A stretch of DNA of 64,000 nt, from contig NZ_MCGQ01000003.1 of the NCBI RefSeq assembly GCF_002242805.1, positions 21,248-85,247 of the forward strand, in the 5' to 3' direction. Numbering within the stretch: position 1 is the stretch's first letter; each line of letters starts with the position of its first letter. The stretch comes from Streptomyces diastatochromogenes. GTDB lineage: Bacteria; Actinomycetota; Actinomycetes; Streptomycetales; Streptomycetaceae. Position numbers and translations under genes: made by a program. Of this stretch, positions 8,503 to 18,024 are shown one piece after another. The notes beneath the pieces were generated by a model. It had not been told where the DNA came from. It saw nothing but the letters and a program-made list of their open reading frames with translations, and made no database searches.

Positions 8503-8813
8503 GGGATCCGCCTCCCTCACACCAACATCCTGGCTGGCTGGAATCTAACAGTCCTGGCCAGAGCGGCGAGCGGCAGCGGACGTCCGGGGAAGGCCAGTTA
8601 ACGCTCGGATAACTGAACGCATCCCTCCGCGTCCGCTCCCTTGACACCCCGCCGCGAACCGACGACTCTTCAACACATCACTGGTGGGAGCGCTCCCACA
8701 GTACCTGACACATACACATCCCGCACGTTCCCCGCCCGAGCCGCAGCGAGTACGAACGGGCCCAACCATGCAGTTGGCCGGGGGGTCGGCACGTCAGGCA
8801 ACAGGAGGACGCA
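8503..8813. promoter_or_regulatory. cebR-cebE divergent control region
   Basis: A 311-bp gap holding promoters for cebR (-) and cebEFG (+). The only strong site is the CebR operator at 8685-8698. Ribosome site candidates for cebE (ACAGGAGGACGC) lie just before 8814. Confidence 0.75.
8685..8698. promoter_or_regulatory. CebR operator
   Basis: TGGGAGCGCTCCCA is a perfect 14-bp palindrome identical to the established CebR-binding consensus. It lies 115 bp upstream of the cebE start and within the cebR-cebE spacer, so one site may control both directions. Confidence 0.93.
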
Positions 8814-10145
8814 ATGCGCACGAGCATCCGCCGGTCCCGCAGGCTGGGGGCCTTCGTGGCCGTCGCCGCGCTGACCACAGGGCTGCTGGCCGGCTGCGCC
8901 AACGACTCGGACGACGGCTCGTCGAACGCGGACGGCGGCAGCAACGGCAGTGGCAAGGGCAAGATCACGCTGACCATCGGGACCTTCGGCGTCTTCGGCT
9001 ACAAGCAGGCCGGCCTCTACGACGAGTACATGAAGCTCCATCCGAACATCAACATCAAGGAGAACGTCACCACTCGTACCGACGTCTACTGGCCGAAGGT
9101 GCTCACCCGCCTCCAGGCCGGCTCCGGCACCGACGACATCCAGGCCATCGAGGTCGGCAACATCACCGAGGCCGTCCAGACGCAGGGGAACAAGTTCGTC
9201 GACCTCGGCAAGGACGTCGACAAGTCGCAGTGGCTGGACTGGAAGAACGCCCAGGCCACCACCAAGGACGGCAAGCTCATCGGGCTCGGGACCGACATCG
9301 GGCCGATGGCCATCTGCTACCGCCAGGACCTGTTCAAGCAGGCCGGCCTGGAGACCGACCGGACCAAGCTCGCCGCACAGTGGAAGGGCGACTGGGCCAA
9401 GTACGTCGACGTCGGCAAGCAGTACATGAAGAAGGCGCCCAAGGGCACCAAGTTCGTGGACTCCGCGTCCTCCGTCTACAACGCGGCCCTGGGCGGCGGC
9501 GACCAGCGGTACTACGACAAGGACGGCAACGTCGTCTGGGACAAGTCCAGCGGTGTGAAGACGGCCTGGGACGTGGCAATGTCCGTCGCGACCAGCAACA
9601 TGTCGGCGAAGCTGAAGCAGTTCGACCCGACCTGGGACCAGGGGTACGCCAACGGCACCTTCGCCACGGTGGCCTGCCCGGCCTGGATGATCGGCTACAT
9701 CGAGCAGAAGTCCGGTGACTCCGGCAAGGGCAAGTGGGACGTGGCGGCGGCCCCGACCGCGGCCAACTGGGGCGGCTCCTTCCTCGGTGTGCCGACGGCG
9801 AGCAAGCACCAGAAGGAGGCCGTCGAGCTGGCCAAGTGGCTGACCGCGCCCGAGCAGCAGGCCAAGGTCTTCGCCAAGCAGGCGAGCTTCCCGTCGACCC
9901 CGTCGGCGTACGCGAGCCTGAAGCCGGCCGCCGACACCACGGCGTACTTCTCGAACGCGCCGATCACGCAGATCTTCTCCGACTCGGCGAAGACCATCCC
10001 GACGCAGTACTTCGGCACGAAGGACCAGCCGATCAACACCGCGATCACCGACGTCGGCATCCTCCAGGTCGAGCAGAAGGGCAAGTCCCCCGCGCAGGGC
10101 TGGGACGCCGCGTCCAAGGAGATCAAGGACGTGCTCGGCCAGTGA
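8814..10145 (+). CDS. cebE: CebE, cello-oligosaccharide-binding lipoprotein of an ABC importer
   Basis: A 443-residue extracellular solute-binding protein of the sugar family 1 type. The signal peptide ends in lipobox LLAG-C28, followed by an Asp/Ser/Gly-rich tether. The mature domain shows ITLTIGTFGVFGYKQAGLYDEY, aromatic-rich ligand-cleft segments and FATVACPAWMIGYIEQ. CebE captures cellobiose/cellotriose for CebFG; ATP is supplied by the shared MsiK ATPase encoded elsewhere, which explains the absence of an ATPase gene here. It is the first gene of the cebEFG operon, under the 8685 operator. The ATG at 8814 follows AGGAGGACGC. Substrate specificity is inferred from context. Confidence 0.93.
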   Translation: MRTSIRRSRRLGAFVAVAALTTGLLAGCANDSDDGSSNADGGSNGSGKGKITLTIGTFGVFGYKQAGLYDEYMKLHPNINIKENVTTRTDVYWPKVLTRLQAGSGTDDIQAIEVGNITEAVQTQGNKFVDLGKDVDKSQWLDWKNAQATTKDGKLIGLGTDIGPMAICYRQDLFKQAGLETDRTKLAAQWKGDWAKYVDVGKQYMKKAPKGTKFVDSASSVYNAALGGGDQRYYDKDGNVVWDKSSGVKTAWDVAMSVATSNMSAKLKQFDPTWDQGYANGTFATVACPAWMIGYIEQKSGDSGKGKWDVAAAPTAANWGGSFLGVPTASKHQKEAVELAKWLTAPEQQAKVFAKQASFPSTPSAYASLKPAADTTAYFSNAPITQIFSDSAKTIPTQYFGTKDQPINTAITDVGILQVEQKGKSPAQGWDAASKEIKDVLGQ

Positions 10146-11167
10146 CCAGCTCCAAGCAGGCTCTCGCGCACCCCGCGTCGAGCGCCGAGGCCGCGCCCGG
10201 CACCCCGCCGGGCGCGGCCCGGGGCGCTCACGGTCGCGGTACGCCGGCGGGCACCGACTCCTGGCGCAGCCGGCTGTACCGCTGGGACATGAAGGCGTCG
10301 CCGTACGCGTTCGTCGCCCCCTTCTTCGTCCTGTTCGGGGCCTTCACGCTGGTCCCGCTGCTCTACACGGCCTGGTACTCGCTGCACAACGTCCAGCTGT
10401 CGGCGCTGGACCACCAGACCTGGGCGGGCCTGGACAACTACCGGAACCTGTTGTCCTCGGACTTCTTCTGGAACGCCCTGAAGAACACGTTCACCATCGG
10501 GCTGATCTCCACGGTTCCGCAGCTGCTGGCCGCGCTCGGCCTCGCCCATCTGCTGAACTACAGGCTGCGCGGCTCGACCGTGTGGCGGGTCGTGATGCTG
10601 ACCCCGTACGCCACCTCGGTGGCCGCCGCGACCCTGGTGTTCACGCTGCTGTACTCGTGGGACGGCGGCATGATCAACTGGATTCTCCACTTCGTCGGGG
10701 TCGATCCCGTCAACTGGCGTGAGTCGGACTGGGGTTCGCAGTTCGCGGTGTCGTCGATCGTGATCTGGCGCTGGACTGGCTACAACGCGCTGATCTACCT
10801 GGCGGCGATGCAGGCGATCCCGACGGATCTGTACGAGTCGGCGGCGCTCGACGGCGCGAACCGCTGGCAGCAGTTCCGGCATGTGACGATCCCGCAGCTG
10901 CGGCCCACGATCCTGTTCACGATCGTCGTCTCCACCATCGGCGCGACCCAGCTCTTCGGCGAGGTCCTGCTGTTCGGCGGGGTCAGCGGGTCCAAGGGCG
11001 GCTCCGAGCACCAGTACCAGACGCTCGGTCTGTACATGTACGACCAGGGCTGGATCATCGGCAACCTCGGCAAGGCGTCCGCGATCGCCTGGTCGATGTT
11101 CCTGATCCTGTTGATCGTCGCCGCGGTCAATCTGCTGCTCACCCGACGGCTGAGGAAGTCCCAATGA
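10142..11167 (+). CDS. cebF: CebF, ABC sugar permease
   Basis: A 341-residue inner-membrane permease with six predicted helices, the first being FVAPFFVLFGAFTLVPLLY, after a ~50-residue Ala/Pro/Gly-rich cytoplasmic N-terminus. The EAA loop for ATPase contact reads YESAALDGANRWQQFRHVTI. The GTG start at 10142 overlaps the cebE TGA (GTGA), indicating translational coupling. It pairs with CebG to form the cello-oligosaccharide channel energised by MsiK. Confidence 0.92.
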   Translation: MTSSKQALAHPASSAEAAPGTPPGAARGAHGRGTPAGTDSWRSRLYRWDMKASPYAFVAPFFVLFGAFTLVPLLYTAWYSLHNVQLSALDHQTWAGLDNYRNLLSSDFFWNALKNTFTIGLISTVPQLLAALGLAHLLNYRLRGSTVWRVVMLTPYATSVAAATLVFTLLYSWDGGMINWILHFVGVDPVNWRESDWGSQFAVSSIVIWRWTGYNALIYLAAMQAIPTDLYESAALDGANRWQQFRHVTIPQLRPTILFTIVVSTIGATQLFGEVLLFGGVSGSKGGSEHQYQTLGLYMYDQGWIIGNLGKASAIAWSMFLILLIVAAVNLLLTRRLRKSQ

Positions 11168-12057
11168 CGACCAGTGAACTGACGCTGCCCGCGGCGAAGG
11201 CGACGAAGGTGAAGCGTCGCCGGGTGATGGGCGCGGGCAAGCAGCTGCACGCGGGCCCGGTGACGTACGTCGTCCTGACGATCTTCGCTCTCGTCTCGCT
11301 GGCCCCGCTGGTGTGGACGGCGATCGCGGCCTCGCGCACCGACCGGCGGCTCGCCCAGACTCCGCCGCCACTGTGGTTCGGCGGCAACCTGTTCAAGAAC
11401 ATGCAGGCCGCCTGGGACCAGGCGGGGCTCGGTACGGCGATGTTCAACTCGGTGATCGTGGCGGGCACGATCACGGTGAGCACGGTGCTGTTCGCCACGC
11501 TGGCCGGCTTCGCCTTCGCCAAGCTGCGGTTCCGGTTCTCCGGCCTGCTGTTGCTGCTGACCATCGGCACGATGATGATCCCGCCGCAGCTGGCCGTCGT
11601 ACCGCTGTACCTGTGGATGTCGAACTTCGGCTGGTCCAACCAGCTGCAGACGGTGATCCTGCCGAGCCTGGTGACGGCGTTCGGCACGTTCTTCATGCGG
11701 CAGTACCTGGTGCAGGCGCTGCCGTCGGAGCTGATCGAGGCGGCCCGGGTGGACGGGGCGAGCAGCATCCGGATCGTGTGGCACGTGGTGTTCCCGGCCG
11801 CCCGGCCCGCGATGGCCGTGCTCGGCCTGCTGACCTTCGTGTTCGCCTGGAACGACTTCCTGTGGCCGATCATCGCCCTGAACCAGCAGAACCCGACCGT
11901 GCAGGTGGCCCTGAACTCGCTCGGCACCGGCTATGTCCCGGACCAGGCGGTGATCATGGCGGGTGCGCTGCTCGGCACGCTGCCGCTGCTGATCGCCTTC
12001 CTGCTGTTCGGCAAGCAGATCGTGGGCGGGATCATGCAGGGCGCGATCAAGGGCTGA
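11164..12057 (+). CDS. cebG: CebG, ABC sugar permease
   Basis: The second permease, 297 residues, of the MalG type: a basic N-terminus, first helix [19 protein letters not shown], and the EAA motif [20 protein letters not shown]. It overlaps cebF by ATGA. It ends 103 bp before bglC, separated only by a short spacer that contains the second operator, so bglC can be both operon-read and independently controlled. Confidence 0.92.
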   Translation: MTTSELTLPAAKATKVKRRRVMGAGKQLHAGPVTYVVLTIFALVSLAPLVWTAIAASRTDRRLAQTPPPLWFGGNLFKNMQAAWDQAGLGTAMFNSVIVAGTITVSTVLFATLAGFAFAKLRFRFSGLLLLLTIGTMMIPPQLAVVPLYLWMSNFGWSNQLQTVILPSLVTAFGTFFMRQYLVQALPSELIEAARVDGASSIRIVWHVVFPAARPAMAVLGLLTFVFAWNDFLWPIIALNQQNPTVQVALNSLGTGYVPDQAVIMAGALLGTLPLLIAFLLFGKQIVGGIMQGAIKG

Positions 12058-12147
12058 CACCCTCCGGCAAGGGGGCCGGGCCACCGCCGCCCCGGCCCCT
12101 TCCTCCCCCACCTCCCCACCCACTTCGTCGGTCTCCTACGACCTCAA

Positions 12148-12161
12148 TGGGAGCGCTTCCA
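12148..12161. promoter_or_regulatory. second CebR-type operator, overlapping the bglC start
   Basis: TGGGAGCGCTTCCA matches the 14-bp CebR palindrome at 13 positions. It contains the GGGAG that serves as the bglC ribosome-binding site, and its last base is the A of the bglC ATG. Confidence 0.85.
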
Positions 12162-13588
12162 TGCCTGAACCCGTTACCTCCGTGACCTTTCCTCCCGCCT
12201 TCCTCTGGGGCGCCGCGACCTCCGCGTACCAGATCGAGGGGGCGGTGCGGGAGGACGGCCGCACCCCCTCGATCTGGGACACCTTCAGCCATACGCCGGG
12301 CAGGACGGCCGGCGGCGAGACCGGTGACATCGCCGTCGACCACTACCACCGCTACCGCGACGACGTGGCGCTCATGGCGGACCTGGGCCTGAACGCCTAC
12401 CGCTTCTCGGTCTCCTGGTCCCGGGTGCAGCCGACCGGGCGGGGCCCGGCGGTCCAGGTGGGCCTGGACTTCTACCGCCGCCTGGTGGACGAGCTGCTCG
12501 CGCGCGGCATCAAGCCGGCGGTCACCCTCTACCACTGGGACCTGCCGCAGGAGCTGGAGGACGCGGGCGGCTGGCCGGAGCGGGACACCGCGCTCCGGTT
12601 CGCCGAGTACGCGCAGCTGGTCGGCGAGGCGCTGGGCGACCGGGTGGAGCACTGGATCACCCTCAACGAGCCCTGGTGCAGCGCCTTCCTGGGCTACGGC
12701 TCCGGCGTCCACGCCCCCGGGCGCACCGACCCGGCTGCCTCCCTGCGCGCGGCCCACCACCTCAACCTGGCCCACGGCCTGGGTACGGCGGCCCTGCGCT
12801 CGGTGATGCCGGCCCGCAACCAGATCGCCATCAGCCTCAACTCCTCGGTGGTACGACCCCTTTCGCAGGACCCGGCCGACCTGGCGGCGGCCCGCCGCAT
12901 CGACGACCTGGCCAACGGGATCTTCCACGGGCCGATGCTGCACGGGGCGTACCCCGAGACCCTCTTCCCGGCGACGGCTTCGGTCACCGACTGGTCGTAC
13001 GTCCTCGACGGCGACGTCCGCACGATCAACGCGCCGCTGGACGCGCTCGGCCTGAACTACTACACGCCGACCCTCGTCTCGGCAGCCCCCGACACGGTCC
13101 GGGGCCCGCGGGCCGACGGCCACGGCGCCAGCGACCACTCCCCCTGGCCGGCCGCGGACGGTGTGCTGTTCCACCAGACCCCGGGCGAGCGCACGGAGAT
13201 GGGCTGGACGATCGACCCGACGGGCCTGCACGAGCTGATCATGCGCTACTCACGGGAGGCCCCCGGCCTGCCGCTGTACATCACCGAGAACGGCGCGGCC
13301 TACGACGACAAGCCCGACCCGGACGGCAACGTCCACGACCCCGAGCGCATCGCCTACCTCCACTCCCACCTCTCGGCGGTCCGCCGCGCCCTCACCGACG
13401 GCGCGGACGTACGCGGCTACTACCTGTGGTCCCTGCTGGACAACTTCGAGTGGGCGTACGGCTACGGCAAGCGCTTCGGCGCGGTGTACGTGGACTACGC
13501 GACCCTGGAGCGGACCCCGAAGTCGAGCGCGCGGTGGTACGGGGAGGCGGCACGGACGGGGGCGCTGCCGGGGGTGTCGGCCGCCTAG
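12161..13588 (+). CDS. bglC: BglC, GH1 beta-glucosidase
   Basis: An intracellular 475-residue family 1 glycoside hydrolase that splits imported cellobiose to glucose and so removes the CebR inducer. The start [18 protein letters not shown] is diagnostic of GH1. The acid/base E170 lies in TLNEP and the nucleophile E376 in YITENG; the C-terminus has [13 protein letters not shown]. There is no signal peptide. A CebR operator overlaps the ribosome site and start codon. It lies at the end of the ceb cluster, followed by a strong terminator. Confidence 0.96.
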   Translation: MPEPVTSVTFPPAFLWGAATSAYQIEGAVREDGRTPSIWDTFSHTPGRTAGGETGDIAVDHYHRYRDDVALMADLGLNAYRFSVSWSRVQPTGRGPAVQVGLDFYRRLVDELLARGIKPAVTLYHWDLPQELEDAGGWPERDTALRFAEYAQLVGEALGDRVEHWITLNEPWCSAFLGYGSGVHAPGRTDPAASLRAAHHLNLAHGLGTAALRSVMPARNQIAISLNSSVVRPLSQDPADLAAARRIDDLANGIFHGPMLHGAYPETLFPATASVTDWSYVLDGDVRTINAPLDALGLNYYTPTLVSAAPDTVRGPRADGHGASDHSPWPAADGVLFHQTPGERTEMGWTIDPTGLHELIMRYSREAPGLPLYITENGAAYDDKPDPDGNVHDPERIAYLHSHLSAVRRALTDGADVRGYYLWSLLDNFEWAYGYGKRFGAVYVDYATLERTPKSSARWYGEAARTGALPGVSAA

Positions 13589-13596
13589 CGGCAAGG

Positions 13597-13631
13597 GGCG
13601 CGGCACCCCTCGGGGGGAGGGGTGCCGCGCC
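13597..13631. terminator. hairpin between convergent bglC and chitinase genes
   Basis: A perfect 15-bp GC-rich stem (GGCGCGGCACCCCTC at 13597-13611 with its complement at 13617-13631). It probably serves both strands. Confidence 0.88.
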
Positions 13632-13658
13632 TCGCCGGTCAGGAGCCGTACGGCTCGG

Positions 13659-15143
13659 TCACTTGAAGGCGCCGAACGCCTTCGAGAACGCGAACTTGTC
13701 CTGGGTGATCGAGCTGCACGTGGCATCGGCGGTGGGCTTGGTGCCGCCGTCGCACTGCTTGTCGCGGGTCGCGGACCACATGGAGAGCCAGCCGAGGCCC
13801 TTGGACTTGGCGAAGTTCACCAGCTGGGTGGCGTCGTCGACCTTGAAGACCTCGGAGGAGACGTCGTTGACGCCGAGCATCGGGGTGACCGCGACCGTCT
13901 TCCAGGCGGCGGAGTCGGACAGCCCCAGCACGCTCTTGACCTGGGCCTGGGTGGCGGTCGCCGCCTGCTCGGCATAGGTGCCCATGTCGCCGCTGTAGGA
14001 GGGGCCGTAGTCCATCGCCATGATGTTGACGGTGTCGATCTTCACGCCGTTGGACTTGGCGTTGGAGAGCAGGTTCACGCCGTCCTGGGTCAGGCCCTCG
14101 GGCATCACCGGGAGGGTGTAGGAGACGTCCAGGCCCGGGTGCTGGGCCTGGAGCTTGGCTATGGCCTGGGCGCGGCGGGTGTTGGCGGCCGTGTTCGGCA
14201 GCGCGCCGCCCTCGACGTCGAAGTCGACCTTGGTCAGCTTGAAGGCGTCGACGACCTTGCCGTAGGCGGCGGCCAGCGCGTCCGCGGAGGAGCAGGTGGT
14301 GGCCAGCTCGGAGCCGGAGGCGCCGCCGAAGGAGACTCGGACGTCACCGCCCTTGGCGCGCAGGGAGCCGATCTGCGCGGCCACGCCGTCGCTGGTGACG
14401 TCCGTGACGCCGCCCCACTTGGGGGTGCAGCCGCCGCCGTCGGTGATGAAGGCGAGGTTGAAGTTCTTCACGCCGGTCGCGTCGGCCGCGGCGAGGAGGT
14501 CGAAGGCCGGGTAGAGGGAGGTGTCGACGTAGGGCGCGAAGCCGGCGGAGGCGGTGGTGCCGCTGCCGGTGCTTCCGGTCGGCGTGGGCGTCGCGCTCTG
14601 GGTGGGGGTGGCGCTCTGGGTCGGGGTCGCGGTCTGGGTGGGGGTCGCGGTCTGGGTGGGGGTCGGGGCCGGCGACTGGGTCTGCGTCGGGCGGCCGCTC
14701 GGCTCGGGGGTCGCGCCGCCGTCCGCGGAACAGCTCGCGTTGTCGATCCGACAACCGGTGGGATCACCGGCGCCGTTGACGACGAAGCCGACGGTGACCG
14801 ACTTGCCGGGCGCGAGGCCCTCGGTGTCCCACTTGGCCTGCTTCACGGTGACGTGCTGACCGCTCACGCTCGACTCGCCGTTCCACAGCGAGCTGAGCTT
14901 CGCGCCCGCGGGGAGGTCGAACTCCAGCGTCCAGGTCTTCTCCGCCTGGCCGCTGTTGTTGGTGACGACGTACTGCGCGGTGTAGCCCGTCGACCAGTCG
15001 CTGGTCTTGGTGTACGCGGCGTTCACGCCGGCCGCGTTCGCGGTGCCGGTCAGCAGGACCGCGCCGCCGCCGACCACGGCCGCGGCGACCAGGCCGCCGA
15101 TCGCCTTGTTCCTGCCACTGATCCTGCGCCGGTGCATGCTCAT
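13659..15143 (-). CDS. secreted CBM2-GH18 chitinase
   Basis: A 494-residue extracellular enzyme. An N-terminal signal (residues 1-37, GGLVAAAVVGGGAVLLTG then TANA-A) is followed by a family 2 carbohydrate-binding module (~39-142: NAAYTKTSDWSTGYTAQYVV with paired Cys at 131 and 138), a Pro/Thr linker of PTQTAT/PTQSAT repeats (~146-196) and a GH18 catalytic domain. The catalytic DxxDxE-type motif is V-D307-F-D309-V-E311, with E311 as acid. It hydrolyses chitin to chitobiose. Two-component genes lie directly upstream on the same strand, and a DasR-like site is found at 15283. The ATG at 15143 has an AGG 8 nt upstream; the in-frame ATG at 15137 is the alternative. Confidence 0.9.
   Translation of the reverse strand: MSMHRRRISGRNKAIGGLVAAAVVGGGAVLLTGTANAAGVNAAYTKTSDWSTGYTAQYVVTNNSGQAEKTWTLEFDLPAGAKLSSLWNGESSVSGQHVTVKQAKWDTEGLAPGKSVTVGFVVNGAGDPTGCRIDNASCSADGGATPEPSGRPTQTQSPAPTPTQTATPTQTATPTQSATPTQSATPTPTGSTGSGTTASAGFAPYVDTSLYPAFDLLAAADATGVKNFNLAFITDGGGCTPKWGGVTDVTSDGVAAQIGSLRAKGGDVRVSFGGASGSELATTCSSADALAAAYGKVVDAFKLTKVDFDVEGGALPNTAANTRRAQAIAKLQAQHPGLDVSYTLPVMPEGLTQDGVNLLSNAKSNGVKIDTVNIMAMDYGPSYSGDMGTYAEQAATATQAQVKSVLGLSDSAAWKTVAVTPMLGVNDVSSEVFKVDDATQLVNFAKSKGLGWLSMWSATRDKQCDGGTKPTADATCSSITQDKFAFSKAFGAFK
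14577..14672 (-). repeat. coding tandem repeat of the chitinase linker
   Basis: Four to five near-identical 18-nt units encoding PTQ(T/S)AT in the CBM-catalytic linker. It is an ordinary Pro/Thr spacer, prone to length variation. Confidence 0.8.
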
Positions 15144-15255
15144 GCGCGTGCCTGCTTTCGCTGTTCACGGGGAGGTGAGGTGCGGCAGCACGCTAGCGAG
15201 CGAGAATCGGACAAACGGCTTGATACGGGCGGCTGTTGGGGATCTTATGGTGCGC

Positions 15256-16659
15256 TTAAGGAAGGGATCGGGGACGGTTAAAGGTCGAGACCAATTTGCG
15301 CGGCCGGCGCCTCCGCACCGCTCCCCGGCGCCCTCTGTCCTCCGGCCCCCGCCCGTCCAGCTGGAACCAGATCCGCACCTCGGTGCCGCCCAGCACCGAG
15401 GAGCCGATGCGGACGTCGCCGCCGGTGGCCTCCGCGAGCCGGCGCACGATATCGAGGCCGAGACCGGTCGAGCCCGCGCTGCCGGAGCCGCGGCCGCGGG
15501 CCATCGCCGCCTCGGGGTCGGGTATGCCCGCCCCCGCGTCGGAGACCAGCACGATCACCGCGTCCTCGCCGTTGTGCACGTCGACCGCGAAGGCGGTGCC
15601 CTCGGCGGTGTGCCGGAAGACGTTGCCGAGCAGCGCGTCGAGCGCGGCGGCCAGGTCGGCCCGGGCCACGGGTATGCGCACCGGCCGCTCCACTCCGGCC
15701 ACCCGCCACTTGCGGCCCTCGTCCTCGGCGAGCGCGGACCAGAACTCCATGCGCTCGCGGACCACTTCGGCCGCGTCGCACCCGGCGCCGGGCCCGGCCG
15801 CCGCGGTCTGCGGCTTGGCCTCCCGGGCCGTGCGGATGATGGTGTCGACCTCCCGCTCCAGCTGGGCGACGGCCGTCCGGGTCTGCTCGGCGGCCGGACC
15901 GCCGCCGAGGGAGGCCGCGTTGAGCCGGAGCACGGTCAGCGGGGTGCGCAGGCGATGGGAGAGATCCGCCGCCAGCTCTCTCTCGTTCGCGAGGAGCTGT
16001 ACGACCTGGTCGGCCATGGAGTTGAACGCGACCGCCGCGAGCCTGAGTTCGGTCGGGCCCTCCTCCGGCACCCGGGCGCCCAGCTTGCCCTCGCCCAGCT
16101 CGTGCGCACCCTCGACCAGCCGCTGCGCGGGCCGCACCATGCGCACCCCGAGCCGGTCGGCGACCGCGACCGAGCCGACGATCAGCGCGAGTCCGACGCC
16201 GGCGAGCACCGCCCAGGCCGTGCCGACGCCGTTGCTCATCTCGGACTCGGGGACGTACACCTCGACGACCGCGATCGCGGTGGAGCCGAGCGCGACCGGC
16301 TGCAGCAGCGTGGAGCCGCCGGTGACCGAGGTGGTGGAAGCGCGGCCCAGCTTCCGTACGGCCTCGATGTCCCGGTCGGCGGCGCGTTTGCGGCCGAGGT
16401 CGAGCGCGGCCTGGCCGTCGGCGGCGGGCAGGTGCACGGCCATCCCGGAGTCGGCGCCGGCCGAGGCCACCACCCGCTCCAGCTTGTCCCGGTCGGTGGT
16501 GATGGACAGTGCGGGGGCGACCGCGGCGGCCTCCCGCTCGGCGTTGGAGAACGCGCGGTCGCGGGCCATCTCCTTGACGACGAGACCGAGGGGGACGGCG
16601 AAGGCGACCACGACCATCGTGGTGACCGCCAGGCACACCTTGACCAGGGCCCATCTCAT
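15256..16659 (-). CDS. two-component sensor histidine kinase
   Basis: A 467-residue membrane kinase: TM1 (residues ~5-25, VCLAVTTMVVVAFAVPLGLV), an extracellular sensor loop of ~120 residues, TM2 (~155-177), HAMP (RMVRPAQRLVEGAHELGEG), HisKA with the phosphoacceptor in DLSHRLRTPLTVLRL, and an HATPase domain with N box (ALLGNVFRHTAEG), G1 (DAGAGIPD) and G2 (GSTGLGLDIVRRL). The C-terminus is basic. The ATG at 16659 overlaps the regulator stop (ATGA). The chitinase gene follows 112 bp downstream on the same strand, so a role in sensing polysaccharide or envelope state is possible but inferred. Confidence 0.92.
   Translation of the reverse strand: MRWALVKVCLAVTTMVVVAFAVPLGLVVKEMARDRAFSNAEREAAAVAPALSITTDRDKLERVVASAGADSGMAVHLPAADGQAALDLGRKRAADRDIEAVRKLGRASTTSVTGGSTLLQPVALGSTAIAVVEVYVPESEMSNGVGTAWAVLAGVGLALIVGSVAVADRLGVRMVRPAQRLVEGAHELGEGKLGARVPEEGPTELRLAAVAFNSMADQVVQLLANERELAADLSHRLRTPLTVLRLNAASLGGGPAAEQTRTAVAQLEREVDTIIRTAREAKPQTAAAGPGAGCDAAEVVRERMEFWSALAEDEGRKWRVAGVERPVRIPVARADLAAALDALLGNVFRHTAEGTAFAVDVHNGEDAVIVLVSDAGAGIPDPEAAMARGRGSGSAGSTGLGLDIVRRLAEATGGDVRIGSSVLGGTEVRIWFQLDGRGPEDRGRRGAVRRRRPRKLVSTFNRPRSLP
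15283..15292. promoter_or_regulatory. weak DasR-like site upstream of the chitinase
   Basis: GGTCGAGACC matches the DasR core GGTCTAGACC at nine of ten positions and is followed by A as in the full consensus. It lies about 140 bp upstream of the chitinase start but inside the 3' end of the kinase gene. DasR controls chitinase genes in streptomycetes. Confidence 0.35.
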
Positions 16660-17375
16660 CGCGGCGGCTCCCCTTCCCCGTCGGCGAGCACGGGCGGCTC
16701 CAGCTTCACGCCGACCCCCCGGAGGGTGTGCAGATAGCGCGGTCGGGCGGCCGTCTCCCCCAACTTCCGGCGCAACCAGGACAGATGCACGTCGATGGTC
16801 TGGTCGTCGCCGTAGGACTGTTGCCAGACCTCGGCGAGGAGTTCCTTGCGGGCCACGACGACACCGGGGCGGCCGGCGAGGAAGGCGAGCAGGTCGAACT
16901 CGCGGCGGGTCAGGTCGAGCCGGACGCCGTCCAGTTCGGCCTGGCGGCGCAGCGGATCGACGGTCAGCCCGCCGACCCGGATGACGGGCGAGGGCGGGGC
17001 CTCCCGGCCGGCGGAGCGAGCCCGGCGCAGCACGGCCGCGATCCGCGCCGACAGGTGCTCGACCGAGAACGGCTTGGTCAGATAGTCGTCCGCCCCCGCG
17101 TTCAACAGCCGCACGATCTCCGTCTCGTCGTCCCGCGCGGTGGCGATGATGACGGGCACGTCGGTGATGCCGCGCAGCATCTTCAGGGCCTCGGAGCCGT
17201 CCAGGTCGGGCAGTCCGAGGTCCAGGATGACGACGTCGAAACGGAGATGGGCGACCTCGCGCAGCGCCTCCAGTGCCGTACCGACGCTGCGCACGGTGTG
17301 CGAGGCGTCGGTCAGATGCCGGATGAGCGCCGAGCGTACGAACTGGTCGTCCTCGACCACGAGCACACTTGCCAT
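16656..17375 (-). CDS. OmpR/PhoB-family response regulator
   Basis: A 239-residue regulator: a receiver domain with VVEDDQF acidic pocket, phosphoacceptor in VILDLGLPDLDG, Thr in IATARDD and Lys in YLTKPF, then a C-terminal winged helix (LTRREFDLLAFLAGRPGVVV; DQTIDVHLSWLRRKLGE). All key residues are present. It is translationally coupled to the downstream kinase by a 4-bp overlap. The start at 17375 gives the canonical MASVLVVEDD; the frame stays open upstream but is not coding-like there. Confidence 0.93.
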   Translation of the reverse strand: MASVLVVEDDQFVRSALIRHLTDASHTVRSVGTALEALREVAHLRFDVVILDLGLPDLDGSEALKMLRGITDVPVIIATARDDETEIVRLLNAGADDYLTKPFSVEHLSARIAAVLRRARSAGREAPPSPVIRVGGLTVDPLRRQAELDGVRLDLTRREFDLLAFLAGRPGVVVARKELLAEVWQQSYGDDQTIDVHLSWLRRKLGETAARPRYLHTLRGVGVKLEPPVLADGEGEPPR

Positions 17376-17409
17376 GCGCCGCACCGTACGCCATGCGGTG
17401 CTGGGGGTC

Positions 17410-17439
17410 CCCCCGCGCGAGCGAAGCCGAGCGTGGGGG
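17410..17439. repeat. small dispersed-type inverted repeat
   Basis: A 9-bp stem CCCCCGCGC / GCGTGGGGG (one G-T pair) around GAGCGAAGCCGA, in the spacer upstream of the response regulator. From memory, similar GAGCGAAGCCGAGC hairpins are common between Streptomyces genes. Confidence 0.55.
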
Positions 17440-17507
17440 AGGTCCGGCGCCGTGGATAACTCGGGGCAAGTGCGCACGGCGGTAACCCTGAGGCAGTATG
17501 GCCCGCG

Positions 17508-18014
17508 ATGCGCAGAGGACTCGTACACGTAATGGCGTGGCTGCTCGCTACGGGCGCGGCGGTCACGCTGTCGTGGTGGGGCGTGCACACGGTGATGGCC
17601 GGGACGGCGTACGACCCGCCGCGCGCCCTGCCGATCACGGCGACGGACGCGACCACGCAGCGCTCGAAGCCGCCGGACACGCCGACCGCGCGGCCGGCCC
17701 CGTCGAGGAGCCCGTCGTCCGAGCCGCCGTCGCCCACAGCGTCCCGGACGCGGACCCCCAGCACCAGCCCCTCCCCCACGGCCACCGCCTCCGGCCGGGT
17801 CAAGGCCTACGACACCGACGGGGGCCGGGCGGTCTTCGACCTGGGGCCGACGAGCGCCACGCTCGTCTCGGCGACCCCGGGGACCGGCTGGTCGATGCAG
17901 GTGTGGAAGACGGAGACGTGGATCCGGGTGGAGTTCAGCAGCGGCGCGGACCGGGTGTCGGTGTTCTGCACCTGGCACGACGGGCCGCCGCATGTGGAGG
18001 TCGGCACCTACTGA
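17508..18014 (+). CDS. membrane-anchored secreted protein of unknown function
   Basis: A 168-residue protein: a short basic N-terminus, one hydrophobic segment (residues ~8-30, MAWLLATGAAVTLSWWGVH) acting as signal anchor, a ~50-residue Thr/Pro/Ser-rich linker (SRSPSSEPPSPTASRTRTPS), then a compact ~70-residue extracellular domain (GRAVFDLGPTSATLVSATPG...VFCTWHDGPPHVEVGTY). It is divergent from the two-component operon, with 132 bp between them, so it may belong to the same regulon. The ATG at 17508 was chosen because it gives the transmembrane N-terminus. The family is not recognised. Confidence 0.75.
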   Translation: MRRGLVHVMAWLLATGAAVTLSWWGVHTVMAGTAYDPPRALPITATDATTQRSKPPDTPTARPAPSRSPSSEPPSPTASRTRTPSTSPSPTATASGRVKAYDTDGGRAVFDLGPTSATLVSATPGTGWSMQVWKTETWIRVEFSSGADRVSVFCTWHDGPPHVEVGTY

Positions 18015-18024
18015 GCCGTCGGCG

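Noticed and set aside
14577..14672. Short regular repeats considered as a CRISPR array
   Set aside because: 18-nt units with no unique spacers, in frame within the chitinase Pro/Thr linker.
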